A stretch of DNA of 64,000 nucleotides from Zygnema cylindricum (GCA_037447655.1 JBBHKE010001613.1:62001-126000), one strand, 5' to 3'. Positions 22,291 through 34,990 are shown, counted from the first letter of the stretch. Numbers and translations are program-made. The notes: generated by a model from the letters alone, not told the origin.

Positions 22291-25200
22291 AGATTTGTTG
22301 CAATTGCAATCGTTGCTTGATTTTCACAAAATATCATTTTCACTCCATTCTTAATATATCCCAATTCTTGAAGCAAGGATTTCACCCACATTAATTCTTT
22401 CACAGCCGAACAAAAGGCCATATACTCAGCCTCCCTGGTGGACTGAGCAATCACCTTTTGTTTTTTGCTGCTCCACAACAAGCCCCATTCCCAACATACA
22501 ACACATACCCACAAGTACACCTCCTCATCCGAGCATCCCCATAACTGGCATCACTCCAAGTGGTGATGTCATTGTTTTCCCCTCCCAAATGCAACCATAG
22601 GTCTTTCGTTCCTATCAAGTACCACATGACCCTTTTGGTCGCGTCTCAATCTTTTTCCCTAGGATCATTTAGACTCTTACTTAATACCCCCGCAGCTGCT
22701 GCTATATCACAACGAGTACAGCTCATAAAATTGATCAAACCAACGACAACATGTCTGTACAGAATAGTTTGCATGAAATTGCTTTCCTCAAGTCCTAACT
22801 CATGATCCAAGATCAAGAATCCCTCTTCTGAGCTCCCCTCATTTCCCTTCTTTAAGTCCATTAGAGTCGTACAACTATTTGCTTTATCAATTTGAAATTC
22901 TTTAAGCATATTTCCAATTGCTTCCTTTTGAGTTAGTCTAATTGTTTTCTTTTCTCTATCCCTCTCCATCTGAATTCCCAAAATATATTTAGCCTCCCCC
23001 AAGTCTTTCATTTTAAATCTACTCTTTAGATCCTTTTTCAATCTATTCATTTTCTCCATTGATTTACTCAAACAAGCAAATCATCAACATATACGGCAAT
23101 GAAAATTATACCTTCCTCATCATCAAATAGATAGATGGTATGATCCGTACTGATTTGGATATATCCCAAACTTATCAAAAATTTGTCCAGCTTTTTACTT
23201 TATTGGTATGGAGCTTGCTTTAGTCCATAACGAGACTTTATCAATCTGCACACCTTACTTTCTTCTCCTTTCTCCACAAATCCTTTCAGCTGTTGCATGA
23301 AGATCTCTTCTTCTAATTCTCCGTGTAAGAAAGCAGTTTTGATGTCTATCTGGTGCACTTCCATGTCTTCCGCTGCCGTTAGACTAAGTAGAATCCGGAC
23401 GGAGGGAAATCTAACAGTTGGAGCAAAGATCTCCACATAATCGATTCCCTCCTTCTGTGTATACCCCTTTGCCACCAATCTGGCCTTGTATCGCTCGATG
23501 GTGTTATTTAGATTGAGTTTCAACTTAAATACCCACTTACATCTTATCGACTTTTTGTCCAGAGGACAATCCACCAACTCCCATGTGTTTGTTTCCATAA
23601 TGGAAGCCATCTCATCATTAATAGTTGTCACCCATCTCGGTCACATTTGCAAGGTCATGCTGAACCGGAGTTCGGTTATAAGAATTTGAATCTAACTCAT
23701 ATTCGGATTCAATTCTAATCTTAACCGGTATAGTGTATTTAAAGGGATCTATGGACTTCCCTTCATCCATGACTACCAAGTGTTTTATTAGAATGATGTC
23801 TTCTCTTCCGAGATCATAAACTGTATATCCCTTTACATTTTCATCATACCCAAGTTGGTGCCCCACCTTTCCCCTTGCATCTAACTTCCAATCAGATTTT
23901 TTCTGTGTTTAGACTAAACACTTGACTTCCAAACACCTTTAAGTTTGAGATATTAGGTTTTCTCCCGGTCCATCTTTTATAAGGTGTTTGTCCTTTTACC
24001 GACGTGGTAAGGAATCTTTTTTTGAGATAGCTAACACAATTCATAGCTTCTGCCCAAAAACTTTTTCTTATCTTTTTATCTAACAACATACTACGAGCAT
24101 CATCACTTAAATGTCCGATTTAGTCTCTCGGCTACACCGTTTTGTTCTGGGTTCTTTACGACAGTCTTTTTGAGTTGAACCCCTATCTCTTTCAAGTAAT
24201 CCTCAAACTAATTAGAAGTGTATTCTCCCCTATTATCACTCCTCACTCTCTTTATAGATGTCTCATGAAGCTTTTCACTCCATGCTTTATACTCTTTAAA
24301 ATAAGCCGAAGCCTCAGATTTGTTTTTCAAGAAATTTACTCCAGCGTATCTAGACCAATCATCGGTGATAGTAAACATAAATCTTTTCCCTCCAATTGAT
24401 GGCAGTTTGGCCGGTCCCATTTGTCAGTATGAATCAAATCTAAGACCTTTTCACCCGTATATATGTTGTGATTTTTGGGAAAGGCAATCTATGGGTCTTG
24501 CCTTGAGCACATCCGCTACAATCATCCAAAGTCTCATTATCCTCAAAATGAATTCCATCAACTACACCCATTATCTTCATTTTTTTCAAATTATCTAGAT
24601 GCATATGTCCCAATCTTTTATGCCACATCATTAAGTCACTTACACCATCATAGTAAACTCCCGTCTTCCCATTACTCAAATTCAGCCTAAATATTCTTTG
24701 GCTACCCTTTTCAACTGTGAAGTACACTTCATTCTCATAGCTAGCAACAAAGACTCTTTTTATAGTACCAGTCTCAAAACCCTTACCATCTAAGACCGAC
24801 GTAGAGATAAGATTCTTGTTCAACTCTGGAATAAAAATAACATCCGAGAAAGTGACTATAAATGTCTTACCATTAACTAAGAATCTTAGATCCAGTGATC
24901 CCACTGAATAAGTGGTTACTCTTCTCCCATCCCCATACTCTATCTCTATAGTGGGGATTTTTCTTATTTTGGTAGACAATGGTTTTTCTCTACACAATTG
25001 CATAGAGGCTCTTGAATCAATATTCCATCCTTCTTCATAAGCTTCACTTACTCCACCGAAAGCACACTTTTGCCTCTCCTTGGAATCTTCGGCTCACCTT
25101 TCACCTCCAGCTTCTCATAGAGAAGTTCTCCATCGTCCCCATCGGAATCCTCTCCCATGAATTGTGTTGCCACAAATGCCTTCTTCTTTTTGCGGTTGGT

Positions 25201-26091
25201 TTTCAGATTTGCTCCTCCTTCAATCTCAACTTTGTCAATTTAGTACACTCGGCCATGTAATGTCTCGACTTCTTACAAAAGTGACAAAGTTGAGATTGAA
25301 GGTCTTTCCTCTTCCTCCTCCACCAAAGTTTCCATAAGGTTTCTTGAATCCTTATCCCCCCAATTAGTTCGAACAACCAATGCTTGAACACTCTTTTATC
25401 CTTTGCGAATCTCAATTGTGCTTTCCCGAACCAAAATCATCCCCACAACGGAGTTCCACTATCATTGATGATCAGGCAAATCTTGAACCCTGTTACCAAT
25501 GATTTCATAGTCATCTAGGAGTTTCATCAACAAAGTATTCACCTTCTCGGTCTCCCTTTTCCTTGCACTGTCCAACTCCATAAATAACGCGGCTAAGTCA
25601 TTACAAAAGTCTAACATCTTTCCCCTTTTGTACACATATGCCTGTACCTTCTGATCAACCAACTTTTGTTGCTGGATCGTTCCACTCTTGTAAATGTTAA
25701 CAAGAGCGTCCCACAACTCGTCCGCCCTGTCCACATGAAGATGAGGTTTAGCCACTGCTTGAGTGAGACGGCCGAGAATAAAATGAGTCGCTACAGTGTT
25801 GATGAAATCCCAGATTTCAGTATCATTTGCATCCACTTTTTAAACATCTGCTACCTGAAACGATCCAGTAGCGATCGGTGTGAGTTTTTCCTTCCCCTTC
25901 TCTTTCTCATGTACGACATAATGCTTTCTCCAACATCTTTTATAATCTCTTCCTTTGAAGATCCTCTTGTGAATCGAGATCCTCGAAACCCTGGTGAAAC
26001 TCCCAATTTTGCAACTGGACGACGCACACGACCACTCACAATGCCCCATAACCGTTTTTCAAACAATGCACCACTCATCATGATTACCTAG
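22209..26091 (-). pseudogene. Copia B1 gag-pol polyprotein, broken
   Basis: Minus strand, from the right: gag (about 26091-25203) including a well-kept 124-aa stretch at 25836-25462 and a CCHC knuckle CHFCKKSRHYMAEC near 25270; protease with DSR at 25010-25018 in place of DSG; integrase (24.9-23.9 kb) with GCAQGKTHRLPFPK, RSDN and FWAEAMNC motifs; RT (23631-22646) with YVDD near 23090; RNase H with SNPKHH-like and KHMDICLSFVREKVENKI motifs. Frameshifts and stops separate the blocks. It shares the structure of B2. Confidence 0.9.
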
Positions 26092-26129
26092 TATATGAAC
26101 CATGTTCCATTGAAAATGGGCACCCTAGA

Positions 26130-26145
26130 GGGTGGGCTCATAACC
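26130..26145 (-). other. Primer binding site of B1
   Basis: GGTTATGAGCCCACCC on the minus strand directly after the LTR end. It matches the complement of the initiator tRNA-Met anticodon region (CTCATAA loop), as in B2 and, with one difference, A1. Confidence 0.72.
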
Positions 26146-26476
26146 TATAATTTTGTGACCTCTATTGGTACACATAATGTCCAACTTATATGAAGCCTCT
26201 ACGATAGTATTTGCACTTTTGAATTTGACATTGAATAAGTGCCACGCGGGCAAACAAAATCTTTGACCAACTACATTGTTGTGTTGCCTAGACTCTCTTG
26301 AGTTCGCACAAAAAAAAATCACTGAAATTGCTCACATGAGCATTAAATTATGGATGTTTAAAGACATCGAATTTATACAGATGGCCTCTGGTAGAGAGGT
26401 TTTTCAAAAAAGTCTAAGTTCTAAGAATCTACTCATAGCCCCTTTAGACCAATCAAATTATCACGCACTACATAAT
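26146..26476 (-). repeat. 5' LTR of copia B1, partial
   Basis: It begins TATAATTTTGTGACC (TG changed to TA) and follows family B LTR order until the gypsy LTR starts at 26477. About two thirds of the LTR is missing from this side. Confidence 0.75.
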
Positions 26477-26970
26477 TGTAAAATGACAAAGTAGTAACCC
26501 ACAACAAATTATAATGCACAACGGAAAAACTCCAAGGATCTCGTCGTAGCAACAACAAGAGCACACAACACTCATAGATAAAGGTCAAGCTTTATTAATC
26601 GGGAGGAAGATTACAAGTTGACAGCTCACTGCAAAGGTCTACTCAAAGAGTCTGTCTTTTTACTATGTCTGTTCCACTATTTAAACTAACTAGCTGCTAG
26701 ACAACCTAATACTGTATAAGTGTACACGTGGAACTTCGCGGTCAACCGAGATCTATCCAAAATATCTTTCTAAACCTATACAGTTAAATCTACATTTTGC
26801 GGCGTTGCTATACTGCTACGCTGCGTTGTTATGCTGCGCTATGCTATTCTTCTAAGTTGTTATGCTGTAATGTTGCGTTGGTCTGGAATCGCAGCTGCGC
26901 TGCTCTACAACCGCGACTATAGCAGTCTGGCCTCAAGCCCTTAAGTACTCAACTCTGTAACCCTCTTACA
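26477..26970 (-). repeat. 3' LTR of chromovirus G1
   Basis: Plus-strand TGTAAAATGACAAAG to CCTCTTACA. It shares long blocks with 41411-41761 (AAGCTTTATTAATCGGGAGG, TACAAGTTGACAGCTCACT) and with the G2 LTR. Its inner edge is preceded on the minus strand by a GGTGGGAGG purine run. Confidence 0.85.
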
Positions 26971-26989
26971 ATGCCTCCCACCGATGATT

Positions 26990-28082
26990 CAACGTCTCGC
27001 TGAACATAACTCACTCAGGGAAATTGAAGTTGACGGAGTTTGCCGTATGTCTCCTCACAAAACTCCTCGAATTCCTATTGCAAAAAGTCAAGTTGATTTT
27101 GGAGCAGCTCACATCGAGTCTCCAGCAGCGCGATATAATGATCTGCCGGCGCCAATCGTCTCTGAGTGATTCGCTCCCGCACTCGACCCTTCCCTTCCTC
27201 CGGTACTGCTGCTGGTGCTGCAAGTGGCTGCGGAACGAGCGCCGGTACACATTCTTTGGGTACCGGAACTTGAGGGAAATCGGGCTCCTCAGACTGGTGT
27301 GCCTTTTCCGCCACTTCGTCGGTCAGCTCCCACCGAGTACCTTTCTTAATTTGAAGGAAACATGTTTCTTGGCAGCTCGGGCCCGCTGCAGAGCGATCTT
27401 TCATGCCAGCTAGAGTGCCAGTACCTCGGGTGTGACCTCCGCTCGAGAGATGATGTCATGAAGGCAGACATCCCACGGGTAATAATGGCGGAGCAACCCA
27501 AGAACATCCACCCTGTATTGATAGTTGTCTTCAACTACTTCCAGAAACGGCAGGGCACGAGGGTTTAATTGCACATAACCTTTATGGTTATTCCAAAGGT
27601 CATTCGTTCTCATGAAGTTCCACGTCGGGTGTGACGACACATCGGCGGGGATATTAATGGGGTCCCCAGATATTTTTGTGCGCCACTCTTCGGGCCACTC
27701 CGTAGGATCCTAATAAAAGCGCTTAGCCAAGCTGAAGGTGAGGTCCAGATGGCGAGTGTTTGTAGGGAGTGGAAAGAGGTAATTGGGAATTTCCTCTCGT
27801 TATTCACTCTCCTCGTCCGTGTCCCCTTAATCCCCTCGAAGGAGAAATACATCGTCTCCGCTGGGGTACTGCGCATCTGCCTTCTTTTCCGTGCTTTCTG
27901 AAGACTATTCATCTGCGGTACTCTCTTTATTGGGGTCCGTCATCACCACCACATCAAAGGCACGCTCCTCAATTGGCGGAGGTGTCGGTTCCCGCTCCGG
28001 CTCCTCAACGTCTGAGATCTCATGATCGTCCTCATCATTCTGGTCGTCCTCCTGAAATGGGTTATATTCAGGGTCTTGTGAA
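26990..28082 (-). pseudogene. G1 downstream frame, second part (unknown protein, coiled-coil end)
   Basis: Lying between the chromodomain and the 3' LTR, this continues the frame of 34629-34850 once copia B2 is removed. It reads acidic and Pro/Glu-rich near 28.0 kb (EDDQNDEDDHEISDVEEPE), then a mixed stretch with LWNNHKGYVQLNPRALPFLE, and ends with a helical YIALLETRCELLQNQLDFLQ. Stops and shifts break it. I do not recognise a family: no zinc finger, no membrane segment, no signal peptide. It could be a third ORF of the element or captured host sequence. Confidence 0.5.
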
Positions 28083-28087
28083 TTTTG

Positions 28088-29132
28088 TGTAGAAATTGAT
28101 GGTTCATTTAGTATTTTCTAGGTCTAAAATAAAATGCAAAAAATAAGCCAAGGCTGTCTGCCTCTAACTTCTCTCTTCAACTCCCACACTTGTTGCAGTC
28201 ATTGAAAGTCGGAGATGAAGCTAGAGCCATGGCTGCCTATGCTATCCTGAGATATACGGGTAGTAGATTAGTTGATTTACTAAAAGTAAAGTTGTCAGAT
28301 ACAAGATTTGATCATTGTACCTATCGGCCGTCAAAGCAGCCGAAAGCTGGTTGCTCTATCCATTTGGTCTATGACTAATGTTAGAACAAAATGTGTTTGA
28401 TAAATAATTAAATATTACTACGCTGACAAATTCATTTAACGGAACTATTTAGAGGATACATAGGTCGGTTATGTAAATGTACGGATTAGGGCACGGACAA
28501 CAATACTAGTATCGCGCATTTGTTTCGATAGCGAAACAGTACCGCGCATGTATTTAATACGGCTACGATTAAATCTACATTTAATCGGACGGCCAGAATG
28601 AATGCCAAGATCGCGGAAGAGGATTTCAGCGGTTTTCGTTCATCGCCATATCGGATGACACGTGGCTGAATGACATTAGTTCGCGGCATCTCCGAGGATT
28701 AAGGGAGCAAATGCGGATATGCCATGTGTCGACATTTAGGCTATGTCGTACAGTATTTGTCCATAAAGTACACCAGCAACTGTACTTTTGTGTACGGAAG
28801 AGTAATATGATTGGTTCCGTACATCAGTAGATAGAGTTTGTGAGAGAGATAGGACTTAGAAAAAATTGGTAGATAGGACCCTCTCTCCCAGAGAGCTACT
28901 CTACAAAAGGTCAACTTTCACCCTCCATAACTTACTACTCTGGGGAGCAAAATCAGAGATTTCTTTTGCTATAGACTCAGGGGAGTCTTCTCTTCACAGG
29001 GGTGAAGGTGGTCATAGTTTTTGTGTGCCAAGGGGGCAGTTATTCTTGCTGAAACACAAAAGGGTTCGAGATATCCTAGAGGCTTCTTGCAAGCTGTCCA
29101 TTCTGAGGATCTATGGAGGTCTCAGAGTTTCA
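28088..29132 (+). repeat. 5' LTR of copia B2
   Basis: TGTAGAAATTGATGG to CAGAGTTTCA. It is clearly similar along its whole length to 33578-34623 but with many substitutions and small indels, so the insertion is not recent. Confidence 0.93.
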
Positions 29133-29148
29133 AGTTATGAGCCCACCC
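29133..29148 (+). other. Primer binding site of B2
   Basis: AGTTATGAGCCCACCC immediately follows the LTR. Apart from the first base it equals the B1 site and matches the complement of the anticodon region of initiator tRNA-Met. Confidence 0.72.
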
Positions 29149-29153
29149 TCTAG

Positions 29154-32100
29154 GGTACCAATATTTAATGGAACTGGCTTCATATACTGCGAAAGTATGA
29201 TGACGGGAGCTCTATGCAAGAAAAGGTTTTGGGGGATAGTGAGTGGACAAGTGGGGCGTCCATCAAGTATTGGAATCCCTCTAGGGTTTGGAGGAAGCAG
29301 ATTCACAAGGAAAGCAGATCCATCTCCAACGGAAGAGACAAAAGAAAGAGAGGTGGTGGACAAAGGAACGGAGAAGGAGACGACCACACCAATAGCAAGT
29401 GGTTTCAAGATTCATGTCACCAATTCCGAAGAACAAGGAAAATGATAGTGATAACTAGGACTTCAACAATATGGCGGCAAAGCACTTCATCCTTCGCCAT
29501 CTTACTCAAGGGCTTGCATGTCATCATTTGCAGGTAAAAAGGGCATTCGATCATTGGATGGCTCTCATAGAGATGTATCGAAGTGGTACGATTCAGCAAC
29601 AACAGTTGGCTGATCAGAATGTTATCGAGTATGTATAGAAGGGGGGGAAGATGTTAGATTTTTGCAATGAGCTTGCTACACTTTTCATGGAGCTAGAGAG
29701 TGCGGGAAAAGATTTAAGTGAAAAAAAAAAAGGTTAACTGTTTACTGATGAAGTTACCCGATGAGTTCGAGAACATAGTCAACCGTGTGCAGGACTTGCC
29801 GGACTCAAGGTGGATATGGAACTCAGTGGTAAGGATGATTCTCGTTGGGGAGAATACGATTGAGATCCGAAAGGGAGGAAAGAGTGGCCAAGCCTTGGCA
29901 ACTTCAACCGATTGGAGGAACAAGGATTCCCGGAAACCAGTCGGAAACTATGGGGGGAGGGAGCAGAAAAATCAAACTGACGAGTTCGGACCAAGGGCTC
30001 CCAAAGGTTTATGTCATTTTTGTAAGAAACTGGGGCACTATCTGGCGGAGTGCACTAAGCTAATCGAGCTTCGGTTAAAGGAGGGGCAGACCGGTGGAAC
30101 CCCAAGAGGAAAAAAAAAGGCCTTTGTGACACAGGTGCATGAGGCAGAATCCGAGGACGAGGACGATGAGCTCCTATTGGATGAGGAGTTGTAGGCGAAA
30201 AACGAGGTCGAAATTCCACAAAGGTAGAAATCTGCTTACGGTGGATTGAAAGGTGAAGCACGCTGGATTGTAGATTCAGGTGCCTCCATGCACATGTGTA
30301 AGGATAAGCACCTGCTCACTAAGATAAGAAAGATTCCCACCGTAGAGATAGAGTACGGGGATAGGAGGATAGTCACTACTACTTTTGTAGGATCAGTAGA
30401 TCTGAAAGTGCTAGTAGAAGGAAAGACATCTATCGTAACGTTCTCCGGTGTATTGTTAATTTCGGAACTGAAAAAAAACCTCATCTCTACATTTGTATTA
30501 GATGATAAGGATTTTTTCACTAGCACTTGGGAAGGAGTCTTTACTGCTAGTTTTGAGGAGGAGGTCTATTTTTTTGCTGAGAAAGGTAGCCAAGGGATGT
30601 TAATGCTGATTTTAAGTAATGAAACAAAGAAACTTTATTATGCTGGTGTTCATGATATTATGATGTGGCATAAGAGGCTTGGGCATGTGAATCTAGATAA
30701 GTTAAAAGAGATGAAAAAGATGGGAGTGGTAGAAGGGATTTAATTCACTGAGAGTGATAATATAAGTGATTCTAGTGGATGTGCTCAAGGTAAAGCACAC
30801 AGATTACCCTTTCCCAAAATAGCCACCTATAAGGGAGAAAAAATTCTGGATTTAGGACACACATATATTTGGGGACCGGCTAAAGTGCCCTCACCGGGGG
30901 GGAAGAGATTTATGATGGCTATCACTGATGATTGGTCTCGGTATTCCAGGGTGTATTTTTTGAAAAATAAGTCAGACGTTGAAGATTGTTTAAGACAATA
31001 TAAAACATGGAGCGAAAAACTTCATGAAACCTCAATCTAGAGAGTAAGGAGTGACAATGGTGGAGAGTATACCTCTAACCAGTTTGAGGATTTTCTTAGG
31101 GAAGATGGAGTCCAACACCAAAAGAAAGTTCCAAAAAAACGCGGAACAGAATGGGGTAGCTGAAAGATTAAATAGGAGACTAAGTGATAGTGCTAGAAGT
31201 ATGTTGTCGGATAAGAAGATAGGAAAAAGGACCCGGAACAGAATGGGGTAGCTGAAAAATTAAATAGGACACTAAGTGATAGTGCTAGAAGTATGTTGTC
31301 GGATAAGAAGATAGGAAAAAGGTTTTGGGCAGAAGCAATGAACTGTGTTTATTACCTCAAAAATAGAGTTCTTACTTCAGATATAAAAGATCAAACACCT
31401 TATGAGAGATGGACAGGCCGGAAACCAGACATATCTCACTTAAAGGTTTTCGGCAGTCAAGTATTTAGTCTAGATTACAGATCGGTCTAATTGGAAGTTA
31501 GATCCTAAAGGAAAACTGGGATACTTATTAGGATATGATGAGGATGTTAAAGGATATAGAGTTTATGATATAAAAAGGGAAGATATAATCTTAATAAAGC
31601 ATCAAGTAGTTATGGATGAAGGAAAGTCAATGGATCTCTTCAAATATACAAAGTCAGTAAAAATCAAATTTGAGTTAGAAAATTCTGATGACTTTGAGCT
31701 TCTTAACTATCCAGGTTTTAGACAAGATGACATTCTAGCAGGTACAAATCAGACCGAAAAGGACTCGACTGCGGAAACTCCAGTGACAACTCTACCCGAA
31801 GCGGAAGACGTGGTGGAAAATGATTCAGAATCAAAGGACAGGGGAGAAGCCAAGATTGTTCGAAAGAACCCACGAGAACCATCAATTCCGACCACAGATT
31901 TTGAGGGGGGAAGGAGAAGTAGCAAAAGATTGCAAGAAAAACAGGTTAATAACAAGGTTACAAAACTATCTCATCAAGATGAACCTCAAACTTATGCAGA
32001 GGCGATGACTTGTCCAGAAAGAAACTGGTGGAAGACAGCCATCAATGAGGAGATGGCCTCAATTATGGCAGCCGATACTTGGGAGCTGGTGGATTGTCCA

Positions 32101-33564
32101 CCTAACCGAAAACCAATCGGTTGTAAGTGGGTTTTCAAATTAAAACTGAACCCAGATAACACAATTGAGCGCTACAAGGCCCGATTAGTGGCAAAGGGAT
32201 TTACCCAAAAATAGGGAATTAACTACGAGGAAACCTTTGCCCCGGTCGTCAGATTTCCCTCTGTCCGCATACTTCTCAGTCTGGCAGTAGCAGAAGACAT
32301 GGAGGTGCGCCATATGGACATCAAGACAACCTTCTTGCATGGAGAATTGGAAGAGGAGATCTTCATGCCACAACCCGAAGGATTTGTGGACGAAGGAGAG
32401 GAGAGTAAGGTATGCCGGCTGATTAAATCTCTTTATGGTTTTAAACAGGCGCCTCGACAGTGGAATAAGAAGCTTGATGAGTTTCTTACCGGTCTCGCAT
32501 ACATCCGGATCAGCTCATATCACTCAATCTATGTTTTTGAAGATGAGGAAGGTGTTATATTTATTGCAATTTATGTTGATGATTTAGTTGTTTTAAGTAA
32601 ATCAATGGAAAAAATATAAAAACTCAAAACCAATCTTAAGGGGAGATTTGAAATGAAGGTTATGGGGGAAGCAAAATATAATTTGGGAATTCAAGTAAAA
32701 AGAGATCGAAAAAGAAAGATTATAAGATTGACTCAAAAGGAAGCAATATGGAACATGCTTGAAAAATTTCAGATGGATAGAGCTAATAGTTGTACAACTC
32801 CAATGGAGTTAAAGAAGGGAAGTGAGGGGAGTAAGGAAGGAGTCATAGTCTTAGACGAGGAATTATCTCTTGAAGAACAGAGTTTCATGCAGACTATTCC
32901 TTACAGGCTAGTAGTGGGAAGTCTAATCTATTTTATGAATTGTACCCGGCCGGATTTAGTTACAGCTGTAGGAGTGCTGAGTAGAAGTCTAAATGCTCCC
33001 ACTAAGAGGGAATGGGAGGCAGCTAAGAGAGTCTTTAGATATTTGATAGGAAATAGGGATCAATGGTTGCATTTGGGTGGGGAGAATGGTGACATCACTA
33101 CTTAGAGTGATGCCAGTTATGGTGATGCTCCGATGAGGAGATGTACTTCGGGATATGTATTATATGTGGGTGATGGGGCTTGCTATTGGAGTAACAAACA
33201 GCAAAAGGTTATTGCTTAGTCTACCATGGAGGATGAGTATATGGCCTCTTGCTTTGTTGTAAAAGAATTGATGTGGGTCAAGTCATTGCTTGGTGAGCTT
33301 CGTCACCTTAAGAGTGGTGTGCATAATTTTTTTTGTGATAATCAGGCAGCGATCGCTATTTCTGCCAATCCTAAACATCATTTTAAAGCCAAACACATGG
33401 ACATTAGACTGAGCTTTGTTAGAAAGAAAGTAGAAAACAAAATAATCAATTTAGATTACCGACCAGATAGCGAGATGGTAGCAGATATGATGACCAAACC
33501 TGTGCCTTCCCCTAAGCTAATTTTCTGCCGGGAGAAGTATGGTGGGAAATTGAAGATTGACTAG
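29154..33564 (+). pseudogene. Copia B2 gag-pol polyprotein, broken
   Basis: Order: gag (about 29154-30194) with knuckle CHFCKKLGHYLAEC near 30010-30050; protease WIVDSGASMHMC near 30270; pre-integrase and integrase (30650-31480) with a GCAQGKAHRLPFPK motif, D and E motifs kept; RT with YVDD at 32572-32583; RNase H ending near 33564. Lesions include TAG near 30192, TAA near 30741, TAG near 31039, a 92-bp tandem duplication at 31142-31325, a one-base shift near 31475, TAG near 32212, TAA near 32617, TAG at about 33103 (Trp in B1) and TAG near 33218 (Gln in B1). Catalytic motifs mostly survive. Confidence 0.93.
31142..31325. repeat. 92-bp tandem duplication in B2 integrase
   Basis: CGGAACAGAATGGGGTAGC recurs at 31142 and 31234, and both copies run to GATAGGAAAAAGG. 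Because 92 is not a multiple of three, the duplication shifts the frame between the two copies. It is absent from B1 and B3. Confidence 0.92.
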
Positions 33565-33577
33565 AAAATAAAGAAAG

Positions 33578-34623
33578 TGTATAAATTGATGGTTCGTTTA
33601 GTATTTTCTAGGTCTAAAATAAAATGCAGAATTGAAGCTAAGGCAGTCTGCCTCTAACTTCTCTCTTCAACTCCCACACTTGTTGCAGTCATTGAAAGTC
33701 GGAGATGAAGCTAGAGCCATGGCTGTCTATGCTATCCTGAGATATACGGGTAGTAGATTAGTTGATTTACTAAAAGAAAAGCTGTCGGATACAAGATTTG
33801 ATCCTTATACCTACCGGCCGTCAAAGCAGCCAAAAGCCGGTTGCTCTATCCATTTCGTTTATGGCTAATGTTAAAACATAATGTGTTTGATAAATACTTA
33901 AATATTACTACGCTGACAAATTCATTTAACGGAACTATTTAGAGGATACATAGGTTCGGTTATGTAAATGTACAGATTAGGGTACGGACAACAAAACCAG
34001 TACTGCGCATTTGTTTCGATAGCGAAATGAATACCGCGCATGTTTTTATTACGGCTATGATTAAATCTGCATTTAATCGTACGGCCGAAATGAATGCCGA
34101 GATCACGGAAGAGGATTTTGGCAGTTTTTGGTCATCTCCACATCGGATGACACGTGGTTGAATGACATTGGATCGCGGCATCTCCGGGGATTAAGGGAGC
34201 AAATCTGGATATACCACGTGTCGACATTTAGGCCATGTCGTATAGTATTTGTACATAAAGTACACCAACAGCTGTACTTTTGTGTACAGAAGAGTAATAT
34301 GATTTGTTCCGTACATCAGTAGATAGATTTTGTGAGAGAGATAGGACTTAGAAAAATTGGTAGATAGGACCCTCTCTCCCAGAGAGCTTCTGTACAAAAG
34401 GTCAACTTTGACCCTCCATAACTTACTGCTCAAGGGAGCAAATTCAGTGATTTTTTTTGCTATCGACTTAGGGGAGTATTCTCTTCATAAAAATGAAGGT
34501 GGTCAGAGTTTTTCTCTTAAAGGGTGGCGGTTAATCTTGCTGAAACACAAAAGGGTCCTGAATATCTTAGAGGCTTATTGCAAGCTGTCCATTCTGAGGA
34601 CCTATGAAGGTCTCAGAGTTTCA
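33578..34623 (+). repeat. 3' LTR of copia B2
   Basis: TGTATAAATTGATGG to CAGAGTTTCA, preceded by the purine run GAAAATAAAGAAAG (33564-33577) and followed by target duplication TTTTG. Confidence 0.93.
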
Positions 34624-34628
34624 TTTTG

Positions 34629-34850
34629 TGACCCTTCTCCTCCAGTGGTCTCCGCCGGCCCTGCCTCCCTACTGGCTGTCTCCCCAAGCTCCAACCTTAC
34701 TTCCAACTCCCTCCTCTGGTTTGCCTCTACCATGGCCTCCGCTGCCATTAATAATCTGTTCGGGCGGGGTATATCTTCTGCCCTACCCTTAGAAGTCTTC
34801 TCTGTTTCACTGGTGGAGAGCACGATGACGCCATGGATTTTTTTGTGCAA
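34629..34850 (-). pseudogene. G1 downstream frame, first part
   Basis: Minus strand from ATG 34850: MHKKIHGVIVLSTSETEKTSKGR..., then an Ala/Glu-rich helical stretch (MAAEAMVEANQRRELEVRLE). It is cut by copia B2 and resumes at 28082. It begins a little after the end of the long integrase-chromodomain frame. Function unknown. Confidence 0.5.
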
Positions 34851-34990
34851 GACAATTCAGGTAATTCAAGAAGGGAAGGTAAGCTAGCTGTGCGGAGCAA
34901 AACGCTCTCCAAACTGCCTTAACTAGGTTGGTCGCGAGGGCTGATGGCAGCTTTATCAGAGAGGGTTGAGGGAATATGATTGGAGTGTTC

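Larger units (their letters stand above)
20629..26476 (-). mobile_element. Copia element B1, 5' LTR truncated
   Basis: A minus-strand family B element: 3' LTR 20629-21635, a tandem duplication over the LTR/internal junction (21371-22290), coding region 22209-26091, primer site 26130-26145, and the first 331 bp of the 5' LTR (26146-26476), where chromovirus G1 begins. It sits in A2. Confidence 0.85.
28088..34623 (+). mobile_element. Copia element B2, full length, TSD TTTTG
   Basis: A complete family B element of 6536 bp with 1045- and 1046-bp LTRs that begin TGTA and end TTTCA, primer site after the 5' LTR, polypurine run before the 3' LTR, and TTTTG on both sides (28083-28087, 34624-34628). 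It is inserted in the G1 downstream frame, in the opposite orientation. Confidence 0.95.
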
